64,000 nt of DNA from Macrotrachela quadricornifera. Lineage: Eukaryota; Rotifera; Eurotatoria; Philodinida; Philodinidae. Position numbers and translations under genes: made by a program. Positions 11,120 through 22,357 of this stretch are shown piece by piece; position 1 is the stretch's first letter; each line of letters begins with the position of its first letter. The stretch spans positions 790,560-854,559 of the forward strand of contig JAJEKB010021701.1 of the NCBI GenBank assembly GCA_022393335.1, read 5' to 3'. The notes below the pieces were generated by a model. It saw nothing but the letters and a program-made list of their open reading frames with translations, had not been told where the DNA came from and made no database searches.

Positions 11120-11580
11120 CTACACAATAGTACTTGAGAACCTAAGAATATCTGAATATAATAGGAGATAAAGGCCTGATGTTACCTCATACTATGGAAC
11201 TCGGGGCTAAGGGTGTCTCTACCATACAGGACTTGAGGGCTTCAGGATACCCCTGTAATGTAGCACTCTAGAATCTAAGAGTATCTACCTAAAAGAGGGC
11301 TTGTAGACCAAATATTACCTCCATAAATGAGGACTTGAGGATCTGAAGGTCCTCTGTAATATAGTACTTGATGGCCATGGTACCTCAATAATATAGGAAA
11401 TGGAGACGTGGAGGTATCCTCATACAATATGAGATAAGGACCAAAGGATACCCCCATAACTTAGGATTTAAGGACCTAAGGATAGCCTCATAATATACGC
11501 CTTGAGGACTTATAGGCACTATCTGATTATAGACCATGAAGACTTATGAACAGCCCTATAAGAAGGCCAAGAGAAGTTAT
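11120..11580. repeat. Degenerate ~45-bp minisatellite, right arm
   Basis: Tandem units containing 'cttgaggacttataggca' or similar, with 'cctcataatata' between them. This is the reverse complement of the left-arm minisatellite and part of the same fold-back element. Confidence 0.65.
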
Positions 11581-11795
11581 GAGTACTCCCGTTTAAAAGA
11601 AAAAACAAATATTTAAAGTGTATGCCGAAGGTAACTATGATACTGGCTCGTAAATACAAATTGTATCTGTTGGACTCACTTTAATTCCATATATTTGGGT
11701 GTACTCCGGTGTACTCCCATGTACTCCCAGAGTCCAGAGAGTACATAGGAGTACACGGAGTACGAGAGTACCGGAGTACGTCGTTTCCTCCTTGA

Positions 11796-12733
11796 TACAG
11801 AGAGCTTTTACTTAATTAAGAATGAAATTCTATCTGTATGCACTTTGACAATACGATTATTATGCTGATTGTGCTGGTTATAATCATTAAGTCACTTTTA
11901 TCCATTAATTCTATCTTGCCCATTTTAAATGTATCGCCTATACCTTTGCAGAAAAACAGGTTGTTGGAAGCTAATGGAGCGCGTCAAACAAGGGGTAAAC
12001 ACCTGACTCCACGACTTCATGACTCCACTTGACTCCATATAACTCCACCTGATTCTGCTTGACTAAAGTCTGCAGTTTCACTTTTGGAATTATTCCCCAA
12101 AAACAGAACATTTTCGTTCTATTTTTGAGAAATAATTCCCATAACACATCACTTTTGTTCTGTTTTTGGGAATTGTTTTTCAACAATGAACACTGATAAT
12201 TTAATAGAGATTAATTAAGAGAGAAGCAACAGAATTTGGGACCTCGCATGACTCCACATGACTCCACGTAACTCCATGTGATTCTACGTGACTCTGCATG
12301 ATTTTGTGTGACTCCGTGCGAGTCATTTGGCTCCAAGTGATTTTATTTTACTCCACTTGACTCCACTGACTCCACTTTGTCTCCGCCATGCTGGATTGAA
12401 ATGTTCCCCCCTTGGCGTCAAATCATTTACTAGGCTCATCCTTAATGTACTTCATTAACTTTGATTTTTTAAGTGTAACCGTGTGCTACTTAAAATTAAG
12501 GTTTTAAAGTTAAAGTGTTAGATATCCTCGTAGCCAAAAATAAGCATACATCCGTTAGTAGTTTCTGACATTATTTCTCATAGATACCTTCCTTTGCTTT
12601 CATATTTATACTATAAATAAAGTGAATGTTTTCACACTTACCCGAGAAAATTCAACTATGAAAAATAAAATCTAATGAGTCTTGCGTGATAAATAGTTGT
12701 ATAGTGTACTTAATTTATAGAGAGACATATTCC
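11796..12733. repeat. Spacer with TGACTCCAC-type minisatellite
   Basis: Between about 11995 and 12385 the motif 'tgactccac' or a one-base variant recurs many times, in two blocks either side of an AT-rich piece with two 'ttttgggaat' inverted segments. No gene is seen. Confidence 0.55.
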
Positions 12734-12780
12734 TTTCAAAAAAATATACTTTCTGATATTCATGCAAGTTGAAAAAAACA

Positions 12781-13180
12781 NNNNNNNNNNNNNNNNNNNN
12801 NNNNNNNNNNNNNNNNNNNNNNNNNNNNNNNNNNNNNNNNNNNNNNNNNNNNNNNNNNNNNNNNNNNNNNNNNNNNNNNNNNNNNNNNNNNNNNNNNNNN
12901 NNNNNNNNNNNNNNNNNNNNNNNNNNNNNNNNNNNNNNNNNNNNNNNNNNNNNNNNNNNNNNNNNNNNNNNNNNNNNNNNNNNNNNNNNNNNNNNNNNNN
13001 NNNNNNNNNNNNNNNNNNNNNNNNNNNNNNNNNNNNNNNNNNNNNNNNNNNNNNNNNNNNNNNNNNNNNNNNNNNNNNNNNNNNNNNNNNNNNNNNNNNN
13101 NNNNNNNNNNNNNNNNNNNNNNNNNNNNNNNNNNNNNNNNNNNNNNNNNNNNNNNNNNNNNNNNNNNNNNNNNNNNNNNN
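12781..13180. other. 400-N assembly gap, probably spurious
   Basis: Exactly 400 N. The 47 bases just left of the gap (12734-12780) are identical to the first 47 bases right of it (13181-13227). This suggests two contig ends that overlap and were not merged, or a short tandem duplication whose size is unknown. Open frames running through the Ns are not real. Confidence 0.9.
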
Positions 13181-13227
13181 TTTCAAAAAAATATACTTTC
13201 TGATATTCATGCAAGTTGAAAAAAACA

Positions 13228-14091
13228 GAATGAGAACAATCTGATCTCATGCATTTTACAGTAAATATAAATCGGACTCAGGAACCTCTCTTACTCAAAG
13301 CAAACATATCAGTCACATAGAACATTCTGTCGTTAAATATTCTTTTTTTTTCTGTTCTCTCGGGTGTTTATTCTAGTAGTAGCAAAAAGAACATGTGACT
13401 ATAGTGATCACGTTAAAAGTCACGTGTCAGAAGTAGTAAGTACAAAAAGCCTATTTTTATTGTATTCAGTTTATTGTTTTCCGTAAAGTTAACAGAACTC
13501 TTCACCGTTTAAAATAAATGTATATATAAGCGAGAAACATTTACACATATTCATCTTTTGCAAAATTTCTAGGAAATAAAAAGAATCTTCTCCAGAGACT
13601 TACTATATGAATGTGGCTACGTTTAAAAGATAGGGGTGATATGTGTAAATATTAGAGAGCAGAATAAGAAAGAAAGGAAAGAGAAAAAAAAAGAATGAGA
13701 GAGAATATATATATGTGTATGAATGAAAAAGAGAAGAGAAAAAAAAGGAAGAAAGAGAATATATATATAAATAAATAAATAAATAAATATATATATATGT
13801 ATGAAGGATAAAGAAACGAGAAAAAAAGAGTCATTTTTGGTGGAAAGAAGTTAATCACCTTCAATTTTGTGTGCTTATTTAAACTAGAAAAAATGTCGAA
13901 ACTATGGAGGATAAATATATTTGAGTACAAATTTCTTAATCATAGATGATGATCTTTTAAAAGTTTGATATTGTTCTTCGTGTATTTACAGAAAATTAAA
14001 AAGATCAAGTTTTAAGTGATGTGTGCTTTGTGCTAAACGTTTAGGAAAATAACTATTCTTCCTGAAGCCCATTGATTTCAAATAGCTGCGT
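13228..14091. other. Intergenic with simple repeats
   Basis: Contains purine-rich GAAA tracts and an (AAAT)n/(AT)n microsatellite at about 13760-13800. The minus-strand open frame here is a low-complexity shadow. No gene is seen. Confidence 0.4.
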
Positions 14092-14700
14092 TTAGGTGAT
14101 ATCACCGTGAGTTATGCTTCTCATGTTATTTATTCTTAACCAGTATTCATATAGATAATCTAGTAAAATTTTTCCTCTCGTCATTGTATAGATACTATAG
14201 TCATCCCAACCCCAAAGATTGTATACCGTACGAAGACCTGATGCAAATATATGTTCCTTTTCTTTTTGCTGGCTATCAGTATAATGAAACCAGGTAGCGA
14301 ACAACCATAGAAAATGTGGAAGCGCTAATGCATAGAATATTTTCTTGTGTGCATCTATTAAATTCAACGGAATCTGCTTATAAATTATTTTTAAGGCATT
14401 ATAGATGTTACGAATTTTTATTGTACGTGATTTTATATAGTCTTCCCATCCTATTTTAGCCCAAATTTCTACGCCTAGATATTTAAAACATGATACGAAT
14501 TCTATTTGTGTTTCTTGAAAGGACACTTTTGATTGATTTGGAGCAATTGTACTATGTATTAACATCGCTTTAATCTTCTTTGCATTGACTGGTATAAGGT
14601 AATCTCCGAAGCAATGAATTAGAAGGATAAATAAAATTGAAACTGTTCCACCCAGATGCATAGCTTATCAAGAATAGATCCGTCTATATGTGGTAATGTA
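14092..14700 (-). pseudogene. Non-LTR retrotransposon reverse transcriptase, C-terminal fragment
   Basis: A minus-strand frame of 189 residues resembles the part of LINE reverse transcriptases after the catalytic palm: VNAKKIKAMLIH, then FVSCFKYLGVEI (the 'Y-LGV' thumb-region motif) and an R-x-KI-x-N-x(2)-NALK helix. The segment upstream (14600-14700) continues in another frame as LDKLCIWVEQF, so a frameshift is present. No FADD catalytic box or endonuclease is seen. This is a 5'-truncated dead LINE copy, probably of a Jockey/CR1-like clade (tentative). Confidence 0.65.
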
Positions 14701-14859
14701 CACTAATTAGATTTTCTACGTTCTCTATGAATAAATTTCTCAACTAAACATTGATTGCGTATTTTGATTCAATAAAATGTCTCTTTAAAGTTATCTAACG
14801 GTAAGATTGATATTCTAGTTCTTCATATTTACCGATTTATTGTCGAAATTTTGGTTGAG

Positions 14860-15490
14860 TGATGAAAGAAAATATTCCTTTTTGTCGCCGAAGGAAGAGA
14901 ACTCAAGTCATTTTCCTCAAAAATCTGAAAAAATGAAGAACAATGTATCCCAATTCAAGGAAGCTTACGGTCTAAATTTCTGAGAAATCAGATAAAGCTG
15001 TAACCCAATTTACCAACAGTAGAAGAAAAGTGTTCTCTTCACTCTACTTGGTCGCAGAGCCTAGGAACTCTCGAGTCAAGCTCATTTTCTTGCAAAATCG
15101 GAGAAAATCTGAGACCACTTTTTCCTAAAATTGGGAAAATTTAAGATTACTTTCTTCTAAAATTAGAGGAAATATAAGATCACTTTTTAAATCTGAAAAA
15201 AGCTTGTGGTAATCTTTTCCCAAAATGGAAAACAATTTGAGATTATGTTCTTTTGAAACATAAGGAAATCTGAGTTCGCTTTCTCCTAAAAATTAAAGAG
15301 ATCCTAAAGTCATTTTCACTCAAATTGAAGAGGATTTCAGATCATTTCTCCCAAATTTGGAAGAAATTTGAGGTATCTTTCTCACCAAACCGACGAAATC
15401 ATAGAGTCCTTTTCTTGCAAAATGAGAGAAAATATGAAATGACTTTCTCCCTCAATGGGAGAAAATTTCAGAGAAATTTCTTCAAAGCAG
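14860..15490. repeat. Degenerate ~40-bp minisatellite
   Basis: Units of about 40 bases combining 'ggagaaaat-tgaga-cac' with 'tttctccc-aaat' follow one another with many substitutions. The frame at 15382-15606 is incidental. No gene is recognised. Confidence 0.6.
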
Positions 15491-15779
15491 GAGGAGAGTA
15501 GCCCTCCTTTCCCGGTCACGCCGCCACTGTCAATGATGAATGTTTTTGTCCCCTTATAGCGTTTTATGAGCCTGGAACTTGATTCCCAATCCAAATAGCT
15601 TTTCAACGAGATTCATTTTTTCCCATATTCCTGAGGTGAACCAGGGAGAAAAATTTGACTGAAAAAAAAGTCGTAGAAACAATATGAAATACATGTAAAT
15701 CGACTCAGTTTTTTCACTGATTCCAAATATGAGGTTTTTGTGAAATCAAATGCGAATTATTCTGACCCAAAATCACTGA

Positions 15780-16140
15780 ATATTAGGCAAAAATTAGTTC
15801 TCAAAAGTAGCATGATTAGGATTTGCTCAAGTGGCCCACTTTTTCTGACTCTTAAAAATATTCGATTTTGTAGGACTTGAAAAGCTCTATCGAATGGCAT
15901 ATAAAAGAATTGTGGACAAAATGCAATTGTAATACATATATGATAAAAATGAGAAAAACCTTGTCTTTTATGCATACTGACCCTACTGTTTGATGTTGTT
16001 GATCTTGTGGTTCACTTTTTTGGATTCTTAAAAATAGTCAGTTTTGTAAAGCTTTGCAAGTCCTATCGAATGATACCAGAAAGAAATGGAGACGAAATAT
16101 AATTCTAATACAAATATGATAAGAAATGAGGAAAATGTTT
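15780..16140. repeat. Two diverged tandem copies of an interspersed repeat
   Basis: Positions about 15830-15960 and 16005-16140 align with each other: 'cactttttctgactcttaaaa' against 'cacttttttggattcttaaaa', then 'ctatcgaatg', 'aatacatatatgat-a'. A third, older copy lies at about 110-250. The function is unknown. Confidence 0.5.
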
Positions 16141-16915
16141 GAGAATATTATTGATTAAGTAATGAGCTCGGATGACACCTAAAATCTTATGAGAATGCAT
16201 TGTGTTTAGCATGAAAAGGATCAGAAAGCCATAATCTATCAGTTTATGTATGAATCAATTAGTTTTAGTAGTGAAAACAAAAAGGAGTCAAAATAGGTCC
16301 TTACGTGCCGTCTTCTTTTTTAACAGATTTTCATGTAACGCGGTCTCGTTAAATCGACGATTATTTTTACATGGGAAGCAAAGCTAATTCATTTGTCGAG
16401 TGGAGGATTTCCTTGGTGTTCGGATCCGCGTCTATGCCCTTCACTGATTATTATTAGCGGCTCTTAACGATCCTACATCTCTTTTAATACAATTCTTTCA
16501 TAATCTGAGTTGCAAGTCATCTGCGAGTATTAACATCCTTTTCCTGACTAAATTCATTTCACTTATTTTGCCACAGTCTCAATAACCTAACGACTGCGAT
16601 ATCACATGAGGCGCATTCTATAATGTATAATACCACAAATCTTTTGAGCATCTATAAAATAGCTAAAGCCAACTGCGGAAACCCCTCAAGAAGATCGGAA
16701 TCTATATCTAAGCATGATAGACTCACTCTGACCGTCAATCTCACACAACTTCAAGATCCCTCGCCGTCCGTCCTCAGACCTCAGCAATGTTATATTTGTA
16801 CCGTGCGTAAATCAACTTGAAATATGTCACATCAGACTTTAGTTCAATGAAAGCAAAAACTGATCAGAAGTTCTTTATTTGAGAGATGTGACTAAAATAA
16901 ACAATCTTGATAAGT

Positions 16916-17872
16916 TTATTGAATGGAAAAACGTTGTACTCGTTGATTATGAGAATCTACTACATACAGAGCGCCATGACGATCGAAGGACAAACCAACG
17001 GGCCCATTCAACTGATCTGCATTTTGTCCTCGATTATTTTTACCCAAAACGACAGCACCTTGTGCTGCTCCTATAGACTAACGCATCACTTGGTGATGCC
17101 AAGAGTCTGCCACGTAGAGAGTACCCAAGGTATCGACAAATAGTCCATTAGGGTATAGAAATTGTGTCATATCATCCAGATTATGCTTGTTTATTTTACC
17201 CGCAGCGAGAACAATCCCTTCTGTTGCACCTTCGTTCCATTTTATCACGCGTTGATTCATGCTATCTGACACATAGACAGGCTGTTGCCGATCGACGAAG
17301 ATGTATTGTGGCGATTTAAGCTGATTTAGACTATCACCTTTTCCATGACCACCAGCCACGAGTGTTCCATTCTTGTTCCCTGTATAATATCGTCGAACTT
17401 CATGTTTTTTGTGATCAGAGACGTAGAGATATCTTTGGTCATCCATGGCTAGTCCATAACAGTCGATGTTTTCGACGAGAATTTCCGCTTGAGTGGTACC
17501 GTTAGAGCGAGACTAGCGTACGACTCGTCGATTTCCTTGATCACAGATTACGAAACTATCCGTCACTTTGTCGAGCAACACATCAACTGGACTATCCAAT
17601 TGATCCGATTGTTTTCCTTTGCCATGACCACCGGCTACGACTTGACCATTAGTGTTACCAATCTTCCACTCGACAATACGATGATTATTGAAGTCAGCGA
17701 CGACCATGGTTTGATCATCATCAATGAAGAGACCGCAACGGGCATTCAACTGGTAAATGGCACTACCAGACCCGTTACCTCCGGCAACAGTCACACCATT
17801 CTGTGCCCACTGTGCATTCAATGGAATATTCGGAATGACTAGAAATGAAGCAACAAATAGAACGAAAATCAT
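16916..17872 (-). pseudogene. Secreted NHL-repeat protein, two premature stops
   Basis: One frame of 318 codons from ATG 17872 to TAA 16916. It opens with a signal peptide (FVLFVASFLVIPNIPLNA) and has about six NHL blades with AGGNGSGSAIYQLN-, VYVSDSMNQRVIKW- and LYVADSWHHQVMR-type cores. These should form a six-bladed beta-propeller outside the cell that binds protein or glycan ligands. Two TAG codons interrupt it, at 17513 and 17078. Each falls right after the R of a blade-ending 'RVVR/QVMR', where paralogous blades carry W, so both look like TGG to TAG changes. No frameshift is present. Either a recent pseudogene or a readthrough case; the former is more likely. Confidence 0.8.
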
Positions 17873-18457
17873 GTTTCCCCCGAATCTATTTATAAAATAT
17901 TCAATATGTATCTCATTTTATCGGATAAAAAAAACCAAAGATTAAAGGCCACAAGAGGATAGGAATATAAAGAGATAGAAGGGATAAGAAGATAGTAAGA
18001 TGGAGAAATATGAGGATAAATGATCGATGAAGCTGTAATGTGAAAGGAAAAAGATAAGTAGGAGAGTAAGAGAATGAAAAATAAGAGGAAATGATAAGAT
18101 GTAAAGAAATAAAGAACAAAGGATATGAGAATACAAATACACGAGTGTAATAGACTACAGGGATATATAAGGTGAAGATACGAGAGAGTAAGGAAATACA
18201 TCCACAATCAGCCAGTTTTACAAGAATATAAAGCTACGAGAGTGAGACTAAAAGACAATACAGTGTGTGTATGCATATAATGTGATTGTCTATTGTCAGA
18301 TGAAGACAAAAGTATAAATGTGAAACTCTATGGGAAGTATCAGTCGTGCAGTATAAATGGAACCTTACTAGGTCTCCAAAAATATTTTCTGTAGAACAAA
18401 TGAGATTTTCATCTCAGTTTGCAGGTTCTAAAACTGAGCACCTTATTAAAGCCCTCG
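17873..18457. other. Purine-rich spacer, no gene seen
   Basis: The stretch 17930-18240 is strongly purine-rich (gaga/aagata). The minus-strand open frames here are low-complexity. It may include the promoter of the NHL pseudogene. Confidence 0.3.
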
Positions 18458-18730
18458 AATAAAATTTATTTTCACCGGTGACATTTCGACAGTCGACGCT
18501 GTCTTCATCAGACTAACATTCTATTCATTTTCTTTCTTTCTTCTTACTTTTATTAATAGTAGGACAGAAAGACGGTGATACTGATAGAAGATAGATGGAC
18601 TATTCATCTTCTTCTTCCGTTCCACTATCAGTAAAAGTAACCAGAAAGAAAGAAAGAAAATGAATAGAATGTTAGTCTGATGAAAGTACCGTCGATTGTC
18701 GAAACATCACTAGTGGAAACAAATTTTGTT
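18458..18730. mobile_element. MITE-like inverted repeat, ~105-bp arms
   Basis: The left arm runs from AATAAAATTTATTTTCACC through CATCAGACTAACATTCTATT. The right arm mirrors it, ending CTAGTGGAAACAAATTTTGTT. The about 70-bp centre has no ORF. The arms share a poly-pyrimidine CTTTCTTTC tract. The flanks are AT-rich, so a target duplication cannot be defined. Confidence 0.75.
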
Positions 18731-19596
18731 CTAGTACCATTAATTAATTAATTTAAATTTTCAATATAATCTATTTAATTTTATCTCAATTCAATTCAAT
18801 TTATTTAGAATTTTAATTTTATTTTTAATTTTATTGTTAGTTTTAATTTATGTAATTGTATTTCGAATAAAAGCACTAAAAATATAAAAAGGAGGGGAAA
18901 AATTAACTTCATAAAAAACACAATGTCCTTCCTCAACAATCGAAAAGAAGTGTTAAAATACTATGAATTTGTTTTAGGAAAATAAGCAAATCACTTGATG
19001 TTTTTGAACTTTCACGAAATGTATAGAATTTGTAATTGCTCAATCATGAGTACACTTAGGATAGTGCACAGTTCCAGAATTAGATTAGTTGCTTCAAAGG
19101 CTGTCTAGCCAAGTTGTTTCGGAAGACACTGATCTGTTGAGATACTTCTAATCAAAAAGATTGTTCAAGATTTTCTAAAAACTCGGTAATATTATTCAGT
19201 AAACGGAAGTACCAATCCCCAAATAGAACAAGATTGTCTGTTTTAGGAGTGATAATCACGAGCGCTGAGTGATATTGTTCGGGTTCCTAAAAAAATTTTG
19301 AACAGTTCTTTTGATAAGAACTGTCTAAATAAATCAGTTCCTTCCAAAAGAACTATTGTAACGGATCTCAAGATTGGAACTAATATGGAATTTTCTTAGG
19401 TGTATTCATGAGTCTTCAAGATTTATTAAGGATGGCGAAATTGCAGTGATTCACTCACTCACTAGTCACTTTTTTCGTTCTGTCACTGATGCACGTTATC
19501 CATAGGATGAAAAGATCTTGAGGGTGAGAGTAAGCGTGAGGGAGATACGATCTCTAATAGTCTCACTTTTGATTCATTCACAGTCATTCATGCTCC
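18731..19596. other. Intergenic, no gene seen
   Basis: AT-rich low-complexity sequence at 18745-18860 (ttaattta repeats), then unremarkable sequence. A 'cttgagggtgagagtaagcg' piece near 19514 resembles the tail found next to the hammerhead repeats, but no core is visible. Confidence 0.3.
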
Positions 19597-22357
19597 TCAC
19601 AACACTTTCACGACTTTTGCAAAAATCAGCACAGTTGCAGGTCAACACAATGACCGTGAGTCAAGGCTATCTTGGTGGGCATGCGAATGTTTATTTGTTG
19701 GGCACGTACCTTGTTGAAATTCTTTATATGTGTCATATACAATGAATAATCTGATATCATCAGCCCAGTGACTAGTAGCGTTTTGGTTCATCGATTCAAC
19801 AAAGTTGACGAAAATTTCGAGTTGTTGCATATTGTTGCTCAAGATCAAAGCGATATTTTCTTGTTTCGAATCTGTAAGTGGAAGATATACTCAAATCATA
19901 GTTATATATTGAAACTCACTTAGCATTTGCCGAGCAGAAACCGAATCATTCATATTGATTCCTCTTAATTCCATATTTACATTGGGGCTCATTCGTGCAC
20001 TCAATACAGCTTGAGAATATGGCCAAGAATTTGAATTCCATTTCTCTGATAAATCGATTCGTTGGAACATGATAGCACCAATAATATGTGATTCCAAAGC
20101 GAAGCGGCAGTTATTCGGATCATTATCCCAAACCACTGTCTTGACATTGCCAGTTTGCATTATCCAACCATTGTCAGGCAAACTATCGCAACTAGCGTGA
20201 CCATTTTTAATTAGATTCGCATCACGAGCAACTGTTCCATTGGGTAGTTTAGCATTTTCAATCGAGAGAGCGCTTTGTAGTCGGTTGTCATTAATCTGCG
20301 TGTTAGTAAAGTCAGTTTTGTATAAGTTAGCATGGGAAAAATTAACACCGAATAGATTAGCCCTCTCGAATGAGCTACGCTTAACGTTCGACTGCCAGAA
20401 GTTTGAATAAGATAAATTAGCATGACGGAAATTGGCCGCAACGCAAGACGCTTGCCGAAAATCTATGCAAGACGCTTTGCTCAGTTGAAAATCAGCTGAC
20501 ACTACAAGGGAATAAAAGAAAGATGCAATGCAATCGAAGAGAGTAAAGGTAACTAAGCATTACCTAAAGTACTACTGAAAAAGAAAACATCTTCTATGCT
20601 GGCAGACCGAAAGCTGGTTTCACGGAGTGTGGCCAATCTAAATATGACTTTCTGCAGTATGGAACATGAAAAGTTTGTCTGCTGTATGTCGCCTGATGAA
20701 AACCAAGTATTGTTTGCTTGAGAAAAGGTAAAAAGAACATTAAACAACAATGTACCATAAAAACCAACGCTCTGAAAACGGGTGGATGCATACTTCGCAC
20801 TGTAGAGTTTCGCAGACGAAAAATCAATATTAAAAAGTACAGACGACCGAAAGCTGCAATTAACAAGCATGGCACCTGAAAAGTTCACATTTCGTAGATG
20901 CGAAGATGAAAAGTCGATATTGTAAAGCCTTGCAAAAGAAAAGTCAATATTCTCGAGCTGGATAGATGAAAAATTGACATTAACCAACTTCGCCAATGAA
21001 AAATTCACATCATCGAGCTGGCTACGCGTGAAGTCAATATTTTTTAGCGTTGCAGAGATGAAATCAACTTGGTCGAGTGGAACTGGTGAAAATTTTATGA
21101 TGTCCAGCTCAGTATATGAAAAGTTAGTATTGAATAATTTCGTCGATGTGAAATCAACATTACTGTTGAATTTGGTAAATGAAAAATCAATGTTGATGAG
21201 TTGAAGAAATGAGAAGTTGACATTTATCAGTTCATACGATGAAAAATTAATATCAGTGAGATTGCTACGCGAAAAATCGATGTTGTTCAATTTTGTATAG
21301 CTGAAGTCAATTCTGTAAAGATCAGTCGGTGAAAACTTCGTAGAATCAAGCTCAGTGTAAGAAAAGTTTATATTAAACAGTTTGGTAGATGTAAAATCAA
21401 CATTACTGTAGAATTTCGTGAACGAAAAATCGATGCTCTCGAGACGAAGAGATGAAAAGTTGACATTCATCAATACCGCCGATGAAAAGCTAACATTATC
21501 GAGTTGACTGCGCGTGAAGTCAATATTTTTGAGCGTTGCTGAAGTGAAATCAATGTTGTAAAAGTCAATGGATAAAAACTCAGTACTGTCGAGCTCTGTA
21601 CGTGTAAAATTAACAGTACGCATTATGGTAGATGAGAAATAGGCGTTATCAAACCTAGAAGATGCAAATGAGATATTTTCAAGATAAGCATTTGAAAAGT
21701 TGACGGTTTTGAAGTGAATTCGGAGAAGATTGGTGTACTTCATGTCGATATCGGTGGATGTAGCGTTAGATAATATGAGACCGCTTAGTGACATTCGATC
21801 CAATAGTTTATTGTTCTCTATTGATCCAGAAAAATCTATGTAATCCAGCGTTGCTTTCGATAGAGCGAATGAGCGGCGACCATGTTCTTCGGAGAGTGCT
21901 CCGGCTTCGTGTATAAGTCAAAGAACACGACCATTACGCAGGGAGTCCAGTTGACGAAAGATATTCAATGTTTTTAATTGAGCAATAGCAGCTATAACTT
22001 CATCTGTAGTGAGCGATCCATCCCCATCTTTCAATAATGATGTGATGTCTCTATATAATCATCGAGAACGTCGTTTTTATATCTCTCGTCATTCAAGTTT
22101 CTCTCAAGTTCACGCAGCAATTCAGCGGCTTTTTGATCTTGTTCACGTTGAAGTTGGGACGCCATTCGATCTTCGTTACGCTGTTGTCTAGCTGCTTTCT
22201 GTTGCTCAAAAGTGATAACGATTGTAAAGATGCCCAATGCGAGTGGCAGTAATAATGAAGAGGCACACTTGAGACCGTCATTGAGCTTGAAGAACAATTT
22301 TTTAGAAGATGTAGTGATGAATTGATCCGTTTGTGTGCTTTGTTCTTCAGAAACCAT
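19597..22357 (-). pseudogene. Membrane-anchored pentapeptide-repeat protein, damaged N-terminal part
   Basis: From ATG 22357: a cytosolic start, a membrane segment (LLLPLALGIFTIVITF), a coiled coil rich in Q, R and E, then a long pentapeptide-repeat domain with NVDFT/STKLF/NINFS-type repeats that should form a right-handed quadrilateral beta-helix, then a non-repeat C-terminal domain. A model with short introns fits: 20502-20563 (GTAATG...TTGTAG), about 19868-19915 (GTGAGT...TTACAG) and 19614-19709 (GTACGT...AAAAG), ending at TGA 19597. Two lesions sit before the repeats: a one-base frameshift near 22050 and an in-frame TGA at 21918. Translation from ATG 21803 would give the repeats alone. 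A block of about 35 residues (IDFSFTKF-x-SNVDFTSTKLF) occurs twice, showing recent internal duplication. The family is common in bdelloids; its role is unknown. Confidence 0.75.

Larger units (their letters stand above)
8692..11795. mobile_element. 3.1-kb fold-back element with minisatellite arms
   Basis: The ends mirror each other. The left starts CAAGAGGGAAACGACGTA; the reverse complement of the right starts CAAGGAGGAAACGACGTA. Both then carry clustered GGAGTAC heptamers, AACGGGAGTA and a degenerate minisatellite of about 45 bp (left about 8820-9400, right about 11120-11580, inverted). Further in are matching tracts around 'agcaattggtatta' (9431/11080), 'acatcaatattttga' (9506/11010) and 'cctgtgg-aac' (9550/10770). 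The arms thus extend about 0.9-1.1 kb each, leaving about 1 kb of centre with no transposase ORF. This is a non-autonomous element of the fold-back type. No target-site duplication is clear. It appears to interrupt the gene fragment at 8386. Confidence 0.75.

Noticed and set aside
12672..13250. Long open frames crossing 12781-13180
   Set aside because: They are open only because the 400 Ns hold no stop codons.
16916..17872. Stop-codon reassignment (TAG read as W)
   Set aside because: TAG, TAA and TGA all occur as apparent premature stops in different pseudogenes, and intact genes here end with normal stops.
17890..18207. Minus-strand 105-codon ORF
   Set aside because: It is a low-complexity translation of a purine-rich tract, with three overlapping frames equally open.
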